Assembly (NCBI GenBank): GCA_963575745.1
Contig: CAUYUJ010018868.1
Coordinates: 22,501-86,500, forward strand
Reading direction: 5' to 3'
Length of the DNA stretch: 64,000 nt
Source: Prorocentrum cordatum
Lineage: Eukaryota > Sar > Dinophyceae > Prorocentrales > Prorocentraceae
Shown here: positions 10,741 through 21,625 of the stretch, one piece after another
How positions within the stretch are numbered: position 1 is the first letter of the stretch
How the letters are laid out: each line of letters begins with the position of its first letter
Program-made: the position numbers and the translations under genes
The notes under the pieces: generated by a model
Seen by the model: only the letters and a program-made list of their open reading frames with translations
What the model was told of the DNA's origin: nothing
Databases searched by the model: none

Positions 10741-11628
10741 TACCTCGTAGAGCTTTTTGGCATCGATGAGCTAGAGGAATCCCGGCGCGGGATAAGCTAG
10801 TTGGCCGACCCGACCAAAGAGACAATGTAACCTTCGGTCAGTTTTGCTTTCATTTGAAGATATTTGATTGATTTTGAGAATCGGTATTTTTCTCACGTGT
10901 GGTGGGTTATGCCGCGTCTGCCAGTTAAATTCTCAGGCCCGTAGCTGCAATATTACTCTCAAAAAACTTGCTGGAACCAACTGCGTTCCGAGTCATCTTG
11001 ACACGCGTTCACGGTTTTCTGTACTTAACTCGAGATTTCGAGAGCTACAGAGCTGATACTTACAGAAACCGATTCAGAATGATCAGACGCGTTCGCCTGT
11101 TGCATCCAGAGGCCTGAACTCGGTCTGCTACTCGAGCTAGGTCCGTAAACGTCATCTTCACCAGTGATGCCGGTTTTCTGTACTCAACTCAAGATTCAGA
11201 AGAGCTACAGAGCTGGTGCGCACATAAACTGATTCAGTATCACCAGGCGCTTGCGTCTGTTGCATCGAGAGGCCTGAACTGTTTCTGCTAGTCGAGCTAT
11301 GTCCGCAACACTATTCGTATTTCTCAAGTTCTCTTTAGAGGCGCTGTTGGTGTTCTGCACTTAACTCTAGCTGTAGCACAGCTACAGAGGTGGTACGCAC
11401 AGAAACCGATACAGAATCATCAAGGGCGTTTGGCTGAAGCATCTAGAGCTCTCAACAGAGTCTGCTTCTCGAGCAAAGTTCGCAAAATTATTTGTATGCG
11501 ATCGATTTTGTAGAGTTTTTTGGCTCTCGCTTAAGCTTCCTTCACGTGTTCCGAGGAGCTGGGCAAGAAAAGAGCTCTACGAGGTCCCCGGCGGTAGCCA
11601 GGTTGACGGTTCACCGCCGGCGCCCAGT
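10741..11628 (+). repeat. R2/R1 composite, duplicated at 18056-18928
   Basis: An R2 5' module and R2 body lead into four ~176-bp monomers of a distinct subtype (markers gccggttttctgtactcaac and atgcgatcgatttg) and a hairpin ending at AGT 11626-11628. The whole block is nearly identical to 18056-18928. Confidence 0.85.
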
Positions 11629-12474
11629 TCGCAAGAAAAATCTCGACGGAACTTTTGCTGACTTTGGGTCGGTTGAACATTTTGTTCTCGAAATTCGAAC
11701 ATTCGTTAGAGCTCTATTATGCGCTGACGGTTTTCTGAACATAACTCGAGCTTTAGGACAGCTACAGAGCTGGTAAGCACAGCTAATCGATGTAGAATGA
11801 TTAGGCGCGTTCGCATGTTGAATCCAGAGGTCTGAAGTCGGTCTGTGAGCCGAGCTAGGTCAGCAAACCTATTCGTATTATTCGAGTCATCTTGACAGGA
11901 ACTCTCGGTTTTCTATACTTAACTCGAGCTGTAGGACAGCTACAGAGCTGATATCTACAGAAACCGATTCAGAATCATCAGTTGCGTTTGTCTGTCGAAT
12001 CTAGAGCTCTGAACTCGGTCTGCAGCCCGATCTAGAATCGCGAAATTATTCGTATTGGTCGAATCATCTTAAGAAGTGCTCTCCGTGTTCTTCACTCAAC
12101 TCGTGCTCAGGGGGCTACAGTGCTTGTTGTCACAGAAATCGATTTGAAGAGATTAGGCGCGTCTGCCTGTAGAATACAGAGCTCGGAACTCGGTCTGCTG
12201 CCCGAACTAGGTCCTCGAAACTATTGTATTGTTCGAGTCATCCTGAGAGGTGCTGTCGGTTTTCTGCACTTAACTCGGGCTGTAGGGTGGCTGCAGGGCT
12301 GGTAATGACAGGAGTCGATTCGCAGACATCAGCCTCGTCTGGCTGTCGCATTCAGAGGTCAAAAAATATTCACTGAGTCGGAATGTTGGTAGGTGCTGTC
12401 GGTTTTCTCAACTTAAGTCGAGCTAGGAAGCTCTACGAGTCTGCCGGCGGTAACCAAGGTTGACGGTTTACCGC
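11629..12474 (+). repeat. R1 unit with split hairpin
   Basis: The head joins the preceding AGT as tcgcaagaaaaatctcgacgg without a 5' module; a deletion removes the cgatcggg segment. Monomers end at ggaagctctacgagtctgcc. The hairpin is interrupted after its right arm (gacggtttaccgc, 12474) by a LINE fragment. Confidence 0.75.
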
Positions 12475-13237
12475 TTGTATTGTGTCACGTGCTTGTTCAG
12501 TGAGACGTGTTTGAACTTTTGTGACTTGTGATTGCGTTGCTTTCTTCATGCTTGTGTGTTCATGCATGCACGCGTGTCGAATAAGAGCTTCGCTTGATGG
12601 CCACTTGTTGCATGCATTAATGATTGAGATCGCCTCGCGTGGTCTCTTTGTTTGTTATTGGGACTGCCTCGTGTGGTTATTCAGTGCATCTTTATTCAGT
12701 GCAGCCATGGCTGTAATGCTTGTATCTCATTTGTTCTTCTTTTCCTCACTTTATCTCTCATTGTGCTCTAACAATTCAGTGTGTGCATGTTCAGTCCCTG
12801 GCCAGGTCTCCTGGCTCTCCTGTCGCAGTCTTAGTCTTGCCTCTTCAGTGTTCTCACTGTTGTAGGGTTAAATTTTAGTTCCGCCTCATCAGTTTCATTT
12901 GACACGTTTGATCGCCTTGAGTGGTCTCCAATTGATTTGTTTTGTTGGGTGCTTCCTTCACTATCTTGATCGTTCCGACGTGCCTGTTGATTGAGACGTA
13001 CTGTGGCCTCAAAGTGGTTCGATAGTATTTGATCTCCTTAATTCATCACTTCACATTTGACGTTGAGCATAAGACTCTTGTCATACCGCGGGTTGTACAA
13101 GCGTATTTCGGAGAGCTGAGGCTGTCGTCTTCCTGATCGTCAGGATCGGTGTGGCTTCGCCTGCTCCCTATACGTCCGCGTCCTTACTTCCGACTAGGCT
13201 GGAAAGCCTGCACAGTCGACCGCAAAGTCCGCAAAAA
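12475..13237 (+). mobile_element. 5'-truncated LINE, 3' tail only (763 bp)
   Basis: No coding motif remains. The segment ttgcgttgctttcttcatgc followed by gaataagagcttcgctt matches the 3' tail of e5 (about 56985-57060). The last ~95 bp match the tips at 9596 and 14250. It is flanked by a long duplication of about 24 bp, taaccaaggttgacgg plus ttyaccgc (12451-12474 and 13237-13260), so the upper-strand cut fell further right than in full-length copies. Confidence 0.8.
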
Positions 13238-14321
13238 AACCAAGGTTGACGGTTCACCGCCGGCGCCCAGTAATTCCGGCGCGCTGGAGAGCTAGTTGGC
13301 AAGAAAAATCTCGACGGAAGTTTAGCTGACTTTTGGTCGGTTGAAAATTTTTGCTCTCGAAATTTGAACATTCGTTTGAGCTCTAGTATTTTTTCCCGTG
13401 ATATTCGATCTTATTTCCGCTCTCCATCTTGATCTCAGCTCGATCGGGTGAATAGTACTATCGAAAAGCACTGTGGCGGGATCGGCCGTTTCGAGTCATC
13501 TTGATGCGCGCTGACAGTTTTCTGAACATAACTCGAGCTGTAGGACAGGTGCAGAGCTGGTAAGTACAGCTAATCGATGTAGAATGATTAGGCGCGTTCG
13601 CCGGTTGAGTCCAGAGGTCTGAACTCGGTCTGTTAGCCGAGCTAGGCCTGCAAACCTATTCGTATTATTCGAGTCATCTCGACAGGAACTCTCGGTTTTC
13701 TGTACATAACTCGAGCTGTAGGACAGCTACAGAGCTGATATTTACAGAAACCGATTCAGAATCATTAGTTGCGTTTGTCTGTCGAATCCAGAGCTCTGAA
13801 CTCGGTCTGTTGCCCGATCTAGAATCGCGAAATTGTTCGTATTGGTCGAGTGATCTTGAGAAGTGCTCTCGGTTTTCTTCACTCAACTCGCGCTGAGGGG
13901 GGCTACAGTGCTTGTTGTCACAGGAATCGATTTGAAGAGATCAGGCGCGTCCGCCTTTCGAATACAGAGCTCGGAACTCGGTCTGCTGCCCGAACTAGGT
14001 CCGCGAAACTACTGTATGGTTCGAGTCATCCTGCGAGGTGCTGTCGGTTTTCCGTTCTTAACTCGGGCTGTAGGGTGGCTGCAGGGCTGGTAATGACAGG
14101 AGTCGATTCGCAGACATCAGACGCGTCCATCTATCGCATTCAGAGGTCAAAAAATATTCACTATAAGTCGGAATGTTGGTAGGTGCTGTCGGTTTTCTCA
14201 ACTTAAGTCGAGCTAGGAAGCTCTACGAGTCTCCCGGCGGTAACCAAGGCTGGAAAGCCTGCACAGTCGACCGCAAAGTCCGCAAAAAACCAAGGTTGAC
14301 GGCTTACCGCCGGCGCCCAGT
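13238..14321 (+). repeat. Hairpin right half and R1 unit
   Basis: The right hairpin half ends at AGT 13269-13271. R1 starts aattccggcgcgctggagag, then about five monomers, and ends with a hairpin that itself carries a 38-bp LINE tip (14250-14287) and closes at 14321. Confidence 0.75.
14250..14287 (+). mobile_element. LINE 3' tip, 38 bp
   Basis: Only ctggaaagcctgcacagtcg and accgcaaagtccgcaaaa remain, between taaccaagg on the left and aaccaaggttg on the right. This is the shortest insertion recognisable in the window and an extreme case of 5' truncation. Confidence 0.8.
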
Positions 14322-14460
14322 GCCTCGTAGAGCTCTGATGGTAGAAGAGCTAGAGGAATTCGGCGACAGGGTGGAGCTAGTTGGCGAAATAACTCGTAGA
14401 GCTTTCCTTAGCAAGTAACTCGTAGAGCTTCCCTCAGCTAGTTGCTGGAAGCTTACGAGT
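14322..14460 (+). repeat. Solo 5' modules
   Basis: An R5-type module (gcctcgtagagctctgatgg, ending gtggagctagt), a 10-bp scrap of R5 body (tggcgaaat), then two R1-type 5' segments (aactcgtagagctttcctta and aactcgtagagcttccctca). Confidence 0.75.
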
Positions 14461-15626
14461 AATTCCGGCGCGCTGGAGAGCTAGTGGGCAAGAAAAATCT
14501 CGACGGAACTTTTGGTGACTTTTGGTCGGTTGAAAATTTTGTTCTCGAAATTCAACAATTCGTTAGAGCTCTAGTATTTTTTCTGACCATATTCGATCTT
14601 ATTCCCGCTCGCCTTCTTAATCTCAGCTCGATCGGGTAAATATTTCTGCAAAAAAGCACCGCGGCGGGATCGGCTGTTTCGAGTCATCTTGATACGCGTT
14701 GTCGGTATTTTGTATTTAACTCGAGCTGTAGGGCAGCTGCAGAGGTCATTCTCGCAGAAATCGATTGCGAATCATCAGGCGCGTTCGTCTGTTCCATCTA
14801 GAGGTCTGAACTCGGTCTGCTGCCCGAGCTAGGTTCGCGAAACTATTCGTGTTGTTGGAGTCATCTTGAGAGGTGCTGACAGTTTTCTGCACTCAACTCG
14901 GGCTGTAGGAGGGCTACAGAGCTCGTATTCACAGGAATCGATTCGGAGACATCAGGCGCGTCCGCCTGCCGAACCCACCCAGAGCTCGGGAACCCGAGCT
15001 AGGTTCGCAAAACTATTCGTATCCGTCGAGTCATGTTAGAGGTGCCGTCCGTTTTCTGGACTTAACTCGGGCAGTAGGGAGGCTACAGGGCTGGTAATCA
15101 CTGGAATCGATTGAGAGACAGTCGCGTCCACCAGTCGCATTCAGAATCCTGAACTCAGCCTGCTGGCCGAGCTAGGTCCGCGAAACTATTCGTATTGTTT
15201 GAGTCATCTTCAGAGGTGCTGTCGATTTTCTGCACTTAACTCGGGCTGTAAGGGGGCTGCAGGGCTGGTTATCACAGGAATCGATTCGGAGACATCAGGC
15301 GCGTCCGCTTGTTGCATTCAGATGTCTGAAGTCGGTCTGATACTCGAGCTAGATTCGCGAAACTATTTGTATTGTTCGAGTGATCTTGAGAGGTGCTGTC
15401 GATTTTCGCACGTAACTCGGGCTGTAGGAGAGCTACGGAGCTCGTGCGCACAGAAAACGATCTAGAAGCATGAGGGGCGTTTGGCTGTTGCATCGAGAGG
15501 TCTGAAATCGTTTAGGCTGAAAAACTATTCGTTCTCTGCAATTTTTCTCGACATTATATATGCTCAGGAAGCTCTACGAGTCCCTCGGCGGTAAGGAAGG
15601 TTGACGGTTTACCGCCGGCGCCCAGT
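14461..15626 (+). repeat. R1 unit
   Basis: Head aattccggcgcgctggagag then about five monomers. It ends ctcgacattatatatgctc, ggaagctctacgagt and a hairpin of loop type aaggaaggttg. Confidence 0.8.
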
Positions 15627-16810
15627 TATTGCTGGAAGCTTAAGAGTAATTCCGGGGCGCTGGAGAGCTAGTTGGCAAGAAAACTCTCGACGGACATTTT
15701 GGGGACTTTTCGTCGGTTGAAAATTTTATTCTCGGAATTCAACAATTCGTTAGAGCTCTAATATTTTTTCCCGTGATTTTTGAGCTTATTCACGCTCGCC
15801 GTCTTGATCTCAGCTCGATCGGGTACCTTTTACTGCCAAAAAGCACTGCGGCGGGATCGCCCGTTTCGGGTCATCTTGTCACGCGGTGACGGTTATCTCA
15901 AAATAACTCGAGCTTTAGGGCAGCTACAGAGCTGATAATCACAGCTAATCGATTCAGAATGATCAGGCGCGTTCGCCTGTTGAACCCAGAGGTCTGAACT
16001 CGGTCTGCTAGCCGAGCTAGGTCCTCAAACCTATTTGTATTATTCGAGTCATCTTGACATACGCTCTCGGTTTTCTGTACTTAACTCAAGCTACAGGACA
16101 GCTACAGAGCTGATACGTACAGAATCTGATTCAGAATCATGAGGGGCCGTTGTCTGTTGAATCCAGAGCTCTGAACTCAGGCTCCTGCTCGATCTAGAAT
16201 CGCGAAACTATTCGTATTGTTCGAGTCATCTTGAGAGGTGCTGTCCGTTCTCTGCACTTAACTCGGGCTGTCGGGGGGCTGCATGGCTGGTAATCAGTGG
16301 AATCGATTCGGAGACATCAGGCGCGTGTGCCTTTCGAATCGAGAGCTCCGAACTCTGTCTGCTGCCCGAACTAGGTCCGCCAAACTATTCGTATTGTTCG
16401 AGTTATCCTGAGAGGTGCTGTCGGTTTCCTGCGCTTGACTCGGGCTGTAGGGGGGCTGCAGGGCTGGTAATCACAGGAATCGATTCAGAGACATCAGACG
16501 CGTCCGCCTGTCTGAACTCGGTCTGATACTCGAGCTAGATTTGCCAAACTATTCGAATTGTTCGAATCATCTTGAGAGGTGCTGTCGATTTACGCACGTA
16601 ACTCAGGCTGTAGGAGAGCTACAGAGCTCGTACAGAAGACAATCCAGAAGCATCGGGGGCGTTCGGCTGTTCCATCCGAGAAGTCTGAAATTGCTTGGGC
16701 TGAGAAACTATTTGTTCGGTGTATTTTTTTTCCGACATTATATGTTCTCAGGAAGCTCTACGAGTCCCCCGGCGGTAACAAAGGTTGACGGTTTACCGCC
16801 GGCGCCCAGT
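15627..16810 (+). repeat. R1 unit
   Basis: It abuts the previous unit at AGT, starting tattgctggaagcttaagag. Closely resembles the previous unit in its 3' half. The hairpin closes at AGT 16808-16810. Confidence 0.8.
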
Positions 16811-18055
16811 GTCGAAAAGGGACGCGATCATACCTTCCGCGGCCTGGCTCGGCGGATTTTACAGTTCTAACAATTCGTTTGGGTTGCTATTTGCGCAGAG
16901 CGAAGCTTGGCATTACAGAAGTTCCCTCGCAAATTCTTAGTTCATTCCGTCGAAAAATTCTCCCGAGCGAAGCCGGGGACCGACTTCACGTTGGCAGTCC
17001 AAAAATGAAATTTCCAGTTTTGCAGAAAATGCCATCAGAAGCTATCTGCTTGCACTTCTAGTTATCTCAGGCGTCTGCTTGCACTTCTAGTGCCTCGTAG
17101 AGCTCTGATGGTAGAAGAGCTAGAGGAATTCGGCGACAGGGTGGAGCTAGTTGGCGAAATGTCGAAAAGGGACGCGATCATACCTTCCGCGGCCTGGCTC
17201 AGCCGATTTTGCAGTTCTAACAATTCGTTTGGGCTGCTATTTGCGCAGAGCGAAGCTTGGCATTACAGAAGTTACCTCACAAATTCTTAGTTCATTCCGT
17301 CGAAAAATTCTCCCGAGCGAAGCCAGGGACCGACTTCACGTTGGCAGTCCAAAAATGCAATTTTCCAGTTTTGCAGAAAATGCCATCAGAAGCTATCTGC
17401 TTGCACTTCTAGTTCTCTCAGGCGTCTGCTTGCACTTCTAGTGCCTCGTAGAGCTCTGATGGTAGAAGAGCTAGAGGAATTCGGCGACAGGGTGGAGCTA
17501 GTTGGCGAAATGTCGAAAAGGGACGCGATCATACCTTCCGCGGCCTGGCTCAGCCGATTTTGCAGTTCTAACAATTCGTTCGGGCTGCTATTTGCGCAGA
17601 GCGAAGCTTGGCATTACAGAAGTTACCTCACAAATTCTTAGTTCATTCCGTCGAAAAATTCTCCGAGCGAAGCCAGGGACCGACTTCACGCTGGCAGTCC
17701 AAAAATGCAATTTTCCAGTTTTGCAGAAAATGCCATCAGAAGCTATCTGCTTGCACTTCTAGTTCTCTCAGGCGTCTGCTTGCACTTCTAGTGCCTCGTA
17801 GAGCTCTGATGGTAGAAGAGCTAGAGGAATTCGGCGACAGGGTGGAGCTAGTTGGCGAAATGTCGAAAAGGGACGCGATCATACCTTCCGCGGCCTGGCT
17901 CAGCCGATTTTGCAGTTCTAACAATTCGTTTGGGCTGCTATTTGCGCAGAGCAAAGCTTGGCATTACAGAAGTTACCTCGCAAATTCTTAGTTCATTCCG
18001 TCGAAAAATTCTCCCGAGCGAAGCCAGGGACCGACTTCACGTTGGCAGTCCAAAA
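16811..18055 (+). repeat. R5 tandem array, ~351-bp unit, about 3.6 copies
   Basis: Unit boundaries (gcctcgtagagctctgatgg) fall at 17091, 17442 and 17792, a spacing of about 351 bp. The first copy lacks the 5' module and the last stops at cagtccaaaaa. Neighbouring copies differ at only a handful of sites, so the expansion is recent. The repeated 66- to 127-codon frames are by-products of the repeat. Confidence 0.92.
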
Positions 18056-18928
18056 ATACCTCGTAGAGCTCTTCGGCATCGATGAGCTAGAGGAATTCCG
18101 GCGCGGGGTGGAGCTAGTTGGCCGACCCGACCAAAAGAGACAATGTGATAACCTTGGGTCGGTTTTGCTTTGATTTGAAAGATATTTGACAATTCATTTT
18201 GAGAATCGGTATTATTCTCACGTGTAGTGGGTTATGCCGCGTCTGCCAGTTAAATTCTCAGGTCCGTAGCTGCAGTATTACTATCAAAAGACTTGCTGGA
18301 ACCAACTGCGTCCCGAGTCATCTTGACACGCGTTCACGGTTTTCTGTACTCAACTCGAGATTTTGAGAGCTACAGAGCTGATGCTTACAGAAACCGATTC
18401 AGAATGATCGGGCGCGTTCGCCTGTTGCATCCAGAGGCCTGAACTCGGTCTGCTACTCGAGCTAGGTCCGTAAAAGTCATCTTCACCAGTGATGCCGGTT
18501 TTCTGTACTCAACTCAAGATTCAGAGGAGCTACAGAGCTGGTGCGCACATAAACTGATTCAGTATCACCAGGCGCTTGCGTCTGTTGCATCGAGAGGCCT
18601 GAACTCGTTCTGCTAGTCGAGCTAGGTCCACAACACTATTCGTATTTCTCAAGTTCTCTTTAGAGGCGCTGTCGGTATTCTGCACTTAACTCTAGCTGTA
18701 GCACAGCTACAGAGGTGGTACGCACAGAAACCGATACAGAATCATCAAGGGCGTTTGGCTGAAGCATCTAGAGCTCTGAACAGATTCTGCTTCTCGAGCT
18801 AAGTCCGCAAAACTATTTGTATGCGATCGATTTGTTTTAGAGTTTTTTGGCTCTCGCTTAAGCTTGCTTCACGTGTTCCGAGGAGCTGGGCAAGAAAAGA
18901 GCTCTACGAGGTCCCCGGCGGTAACCAC
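18056..18928 (+). repeat. R2/R1 composite, second copy of 10741-11600
   Basis: Same order of landmarks as 10741-11628 with scattered substitutions, so a duplication of about 0.85 kb rather than independent assembly. The hairpin is interrupted after ggtaacca by the next element. Confidence 0.85.
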
Positions 18929-19218
18929 ACGGCACAACGGCTCTGTATGGCTCTGTATGGCCGTGGAGCACATTTTGGGTAGCATCTTTCATCCAAGCAG
19001 CTGACTCATTTCATCTTGCTTGGAGCTCTCCAACACCTTTACATTTTCACATGTTGTATTGCATCCTTTTCCTTGTTCCTGCATCCTATTCCGTTGCCTA
19101 TGCCTCAGTGGCTCGGCAGTGTGATGATAAGAGTTGCCCTCTCCAGCTACCCTGTGCTCCGTTTGGGAGTCTTAGGGCTCAGCTGTCACAGCTGTCCGCG
19201 CCCTGACTCAAACTCAAA
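18929..19218 (+). mobile_element. 5'-truncated LINE 3' tail, about 290 bp
   Basis: Unique sequence from cacggcacaacggctctg (with tggctctgta repeated at its start) to cctgactcaaactcaaa, inserted between ggtaacca and aaccaggttgacgg. It has no coding motif and its 3' tip differs from the 14250-type tip, so it belongs to another element family. Confidence 0.65.
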
Positions 19219-19380
19219 AACCAGGTTGACGGTTTACCGCCGGCGCCCAGTACCTCGTAGAGCTCTTCGGCATCGATGAGCTAGGGGAATTCGGACGCGG
19301 GGTGCAGCTAGTGACTCGTAGAGCTTCCCTAAGCTAGTTGCTGGAAGCTTAAGAGTAATTCCGGCGCGCTGGAGAGCTAG
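19219..19380 (+). repeat. Hairpin right half, R2 5' module, R1 5' modules
   Basis: The right hairpin half closes at 19251. Then come an R2-type module (acctcgtagagctcttcggc ... gtgcagctagt), an R1-type module and the aattccggcgcgctggagag segment, all AGT-ended. Confidence 0.75.
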
Positions 19381-20358
19381 TTGGCAAGAAAAATCTCGAC
19401 GGAACTTTTGCTGACTTTTGCTCGGTTGAAAATTATGTTCTCGAAATTCAACCATTCGTTTGAGCTCTAGTATTTTTTCCCGTGGTATTCGATCTTATTC
19501 CCACTCGCGATCTTGATCTCAGCTCGATCGGGTGAACATTACTATCCAAAAGCACTGTGGCGGGATCGGCCGTTTCGAGTCATCTTGATACGCGCTGACG
19601 GTTTTCTGAACATAACTCGAGCTTTCGGACAGCTACAGAGCTGGTAAGCACAGCTAATCGATGTAGAATGATTAGGCGTGTTCGCCTGTTGAATCCAGAG
19701 GTCTGAACTCGGTCTGTTAGCCGAGCTAGATCCGTAAACCTATTCGTATTATTCGAGTCATCTTGATAGGAACTCTCGGTTTTCTGTACTTAACTCGAGC
19801 TGTAGGACGGCTACAGGGCTGATATTTACAGAAACCGATTCAGAGTCATCAGTTGAGTTTGTCTGTCGAATGCAAACCTCTGAACTCATCTGCTGCCCGA
19901 TCTAGAATCACGAAACTATTCGTATTGGTCGAGTCATCTTGAGAAGTGCTCTCGGTTTTCTTCACTAAACTCGCGCTGAGAGGGGCTACAGTGCTGGTGG
20001 TCACAGGAATCGATTTGAAGACATCAGGCGCGTCCGCCTGTCGAATCCAGAGCTCGGAACTCGGTCTGCTGCCCGAATTAGGTCTGCGAAACTACTGTAT
20101 TGTTCGAGTCATCCTGAGAGGTCCTGTCGGTTTTCTGCACTTAACTCGGGCTGTAGGGGGGCTGCAGGGCTGGTAATGACAGGAGTCGATTCGCAGACAT
20201 CAGACGCGTCCGCCTGTCGCATTCAGAGGTCACAAAATATTCACTATGAGTCAGAATGTTGGTAGGTGCTGTCGGTTTTCTCAACTTAAGTCGAGCTAGG
20301 AAGCTCTACGAGTCTCCCGGCGGTAACCAAGGTTGACGGTTTACCGCCGGCGCCCAGT
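19381..20358 (+). repeat. R1 unit
   Basis: Body from ttggcaagaaaaatctcgac, about four monomers, terminal gaagctctacgagtctcccg and an intact hairpin of loop type aaccaaggttg closing at AGT 20356-20358. Confidence 0.8.
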
Positions 20359-20698
20359 TGGCCGACCCGGCCCCGACGGACAATGTGCGAACTTTGGGTC
20401 GGTTGGACGAACTTTGTGAGAGATTTGAACATTCGTTTTAAGAACCGGTATTTTTCGCACCTGTGGTGGGTTGTGTCGCGTCTGCCAATGAATTCTAAGG
20501 TCCATAGCTGTAGTATTACTGTCAAAACACTTGACGGAACCGTCGTTGGGTCACATCTAATAAATAATCTTGTTTCGAGTGTTCAGCTCGCGTATCAGAA
20601 AAGCTCCTCTCACGTGTTCTTAGCAGCGCCGTGCGAGAAAAGAGCTCTACGAGGCTCGCGGCGGTAACCTGGTTGACGGTTTACCGCCGGCTCCCAGT
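20359..20698 (+). repeat. R2 unit
   Basis: The body starts ttggccgacccggccccgac directly after a hairpin AGT (no 5' module) and ends gagctctacgaggctcgcgg with a hairpin of loop type aacctggttg. Confidence 0.8.
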
Positions 20699-21163
20699 AC
20701 CTCGTAGAGCTCTTCGTCGTCGATGAGCTAGAGGAATTCCGGCGCGGGGTGGAGCTAGTTGGTCGACCCGGCCAGAAAGGACAAAGTACCTCGTAGAGCT
20801 CTTCGGCATCGATGAGCTAGAGGAATTCCGGCGCGGGGTGGAGCTAGTTGGTCGATCCGGCCAGAAAGGACAAAGTGATAACTTTTGGGTGTTTTTGCAA
20901 TTTTTTGGAAGATATTTGACAATTCATTTTGAGGAAGCAGATTTTTCGCACCTGTAAACGACTATGAGGTCCTCTCTGTCTTAGTATGAGCTCCGTAGGC
21001 GCACTTTTACTATCAAAACACTTGGAGCAACCATCTTCATGTCGACACGAAAAAATCAATTTTCCCCCTTTTCGAGAAATGCTTCCAGAAGCTCTCTCTT
21101 TCGACTCTGAGCACTCTTACGCGTGAAAGGAGCTCTACGAGGTTTCCGGCGGTGACCAGGTTG
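20699..21163 (+). repeat. Two R2 5' modules, R2 unit, and left half of the e1 target
   Basis: Two near-identical 60-bp modules (20699-20758 and 20787-20846) flank a 28-bp scrap of R2 body, then a full R2 body follows. The hairpin left arm and loop (ccggcggtgaccaggttg, 21146-21163) are cut by LINE e1. Confidence 0.8.
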
Positions 21164-21625
21164 CGGCAGAGCTTGCCTCCTGCCCAGCCTGGCCTCGCCG
21201 TTGGGGGTCCCCTCGTTTCGAGCTGCATCGTGCAGAGAGGCGGCTTTTGTTTCCCCATACTGTACACGGTATCTCAGTGTTGGTTCTGCCTGAGCACCGT
21301 ACGCTTTCATTCATTACCAGAGTGCACACTGCGTCTTCAGTCTTTATTGTCGGAGGGCACAGTGATTGTCCAGATTATCGTGCATAGGTTCAGACTCTTC
21401 TGAGCGCTCGAGAACACATTGTTGCTCATTCCCACTGTTCCTCGTTCAGATTGTCGGAGAACACATCGCCTTTCCATATTGTCAGACAACACACCCGCAC
21501 ATCTTGTCATTGAGCAGATTGTCGGTGAACACATTGTTGGCAAAACGGCATCCGATACTCAGTGGAGCCCCTCGTGGGTGAGTGGTAGGCTTCCTCCCAG
21601 CATTCTTTCTGACTCAGACACAAGC
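21164..21625 (+). promoter_or_regulatory. 5' leader of LINE e1
   Basis: It opens with the leader shared by e1-e5 (cagagcttgcctcctg, then cgagctgcatcgtgcag, a small hairpin). Further on are tgcctgagcaccgta and repeated cagattgtcgg-gaacacat segments. The block atactcag ... ccctcgtggg just before ORF1 is also present in e2. An internal promoter is expected for this element class, but none can be proved from sequence. Confidence 0.55.
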
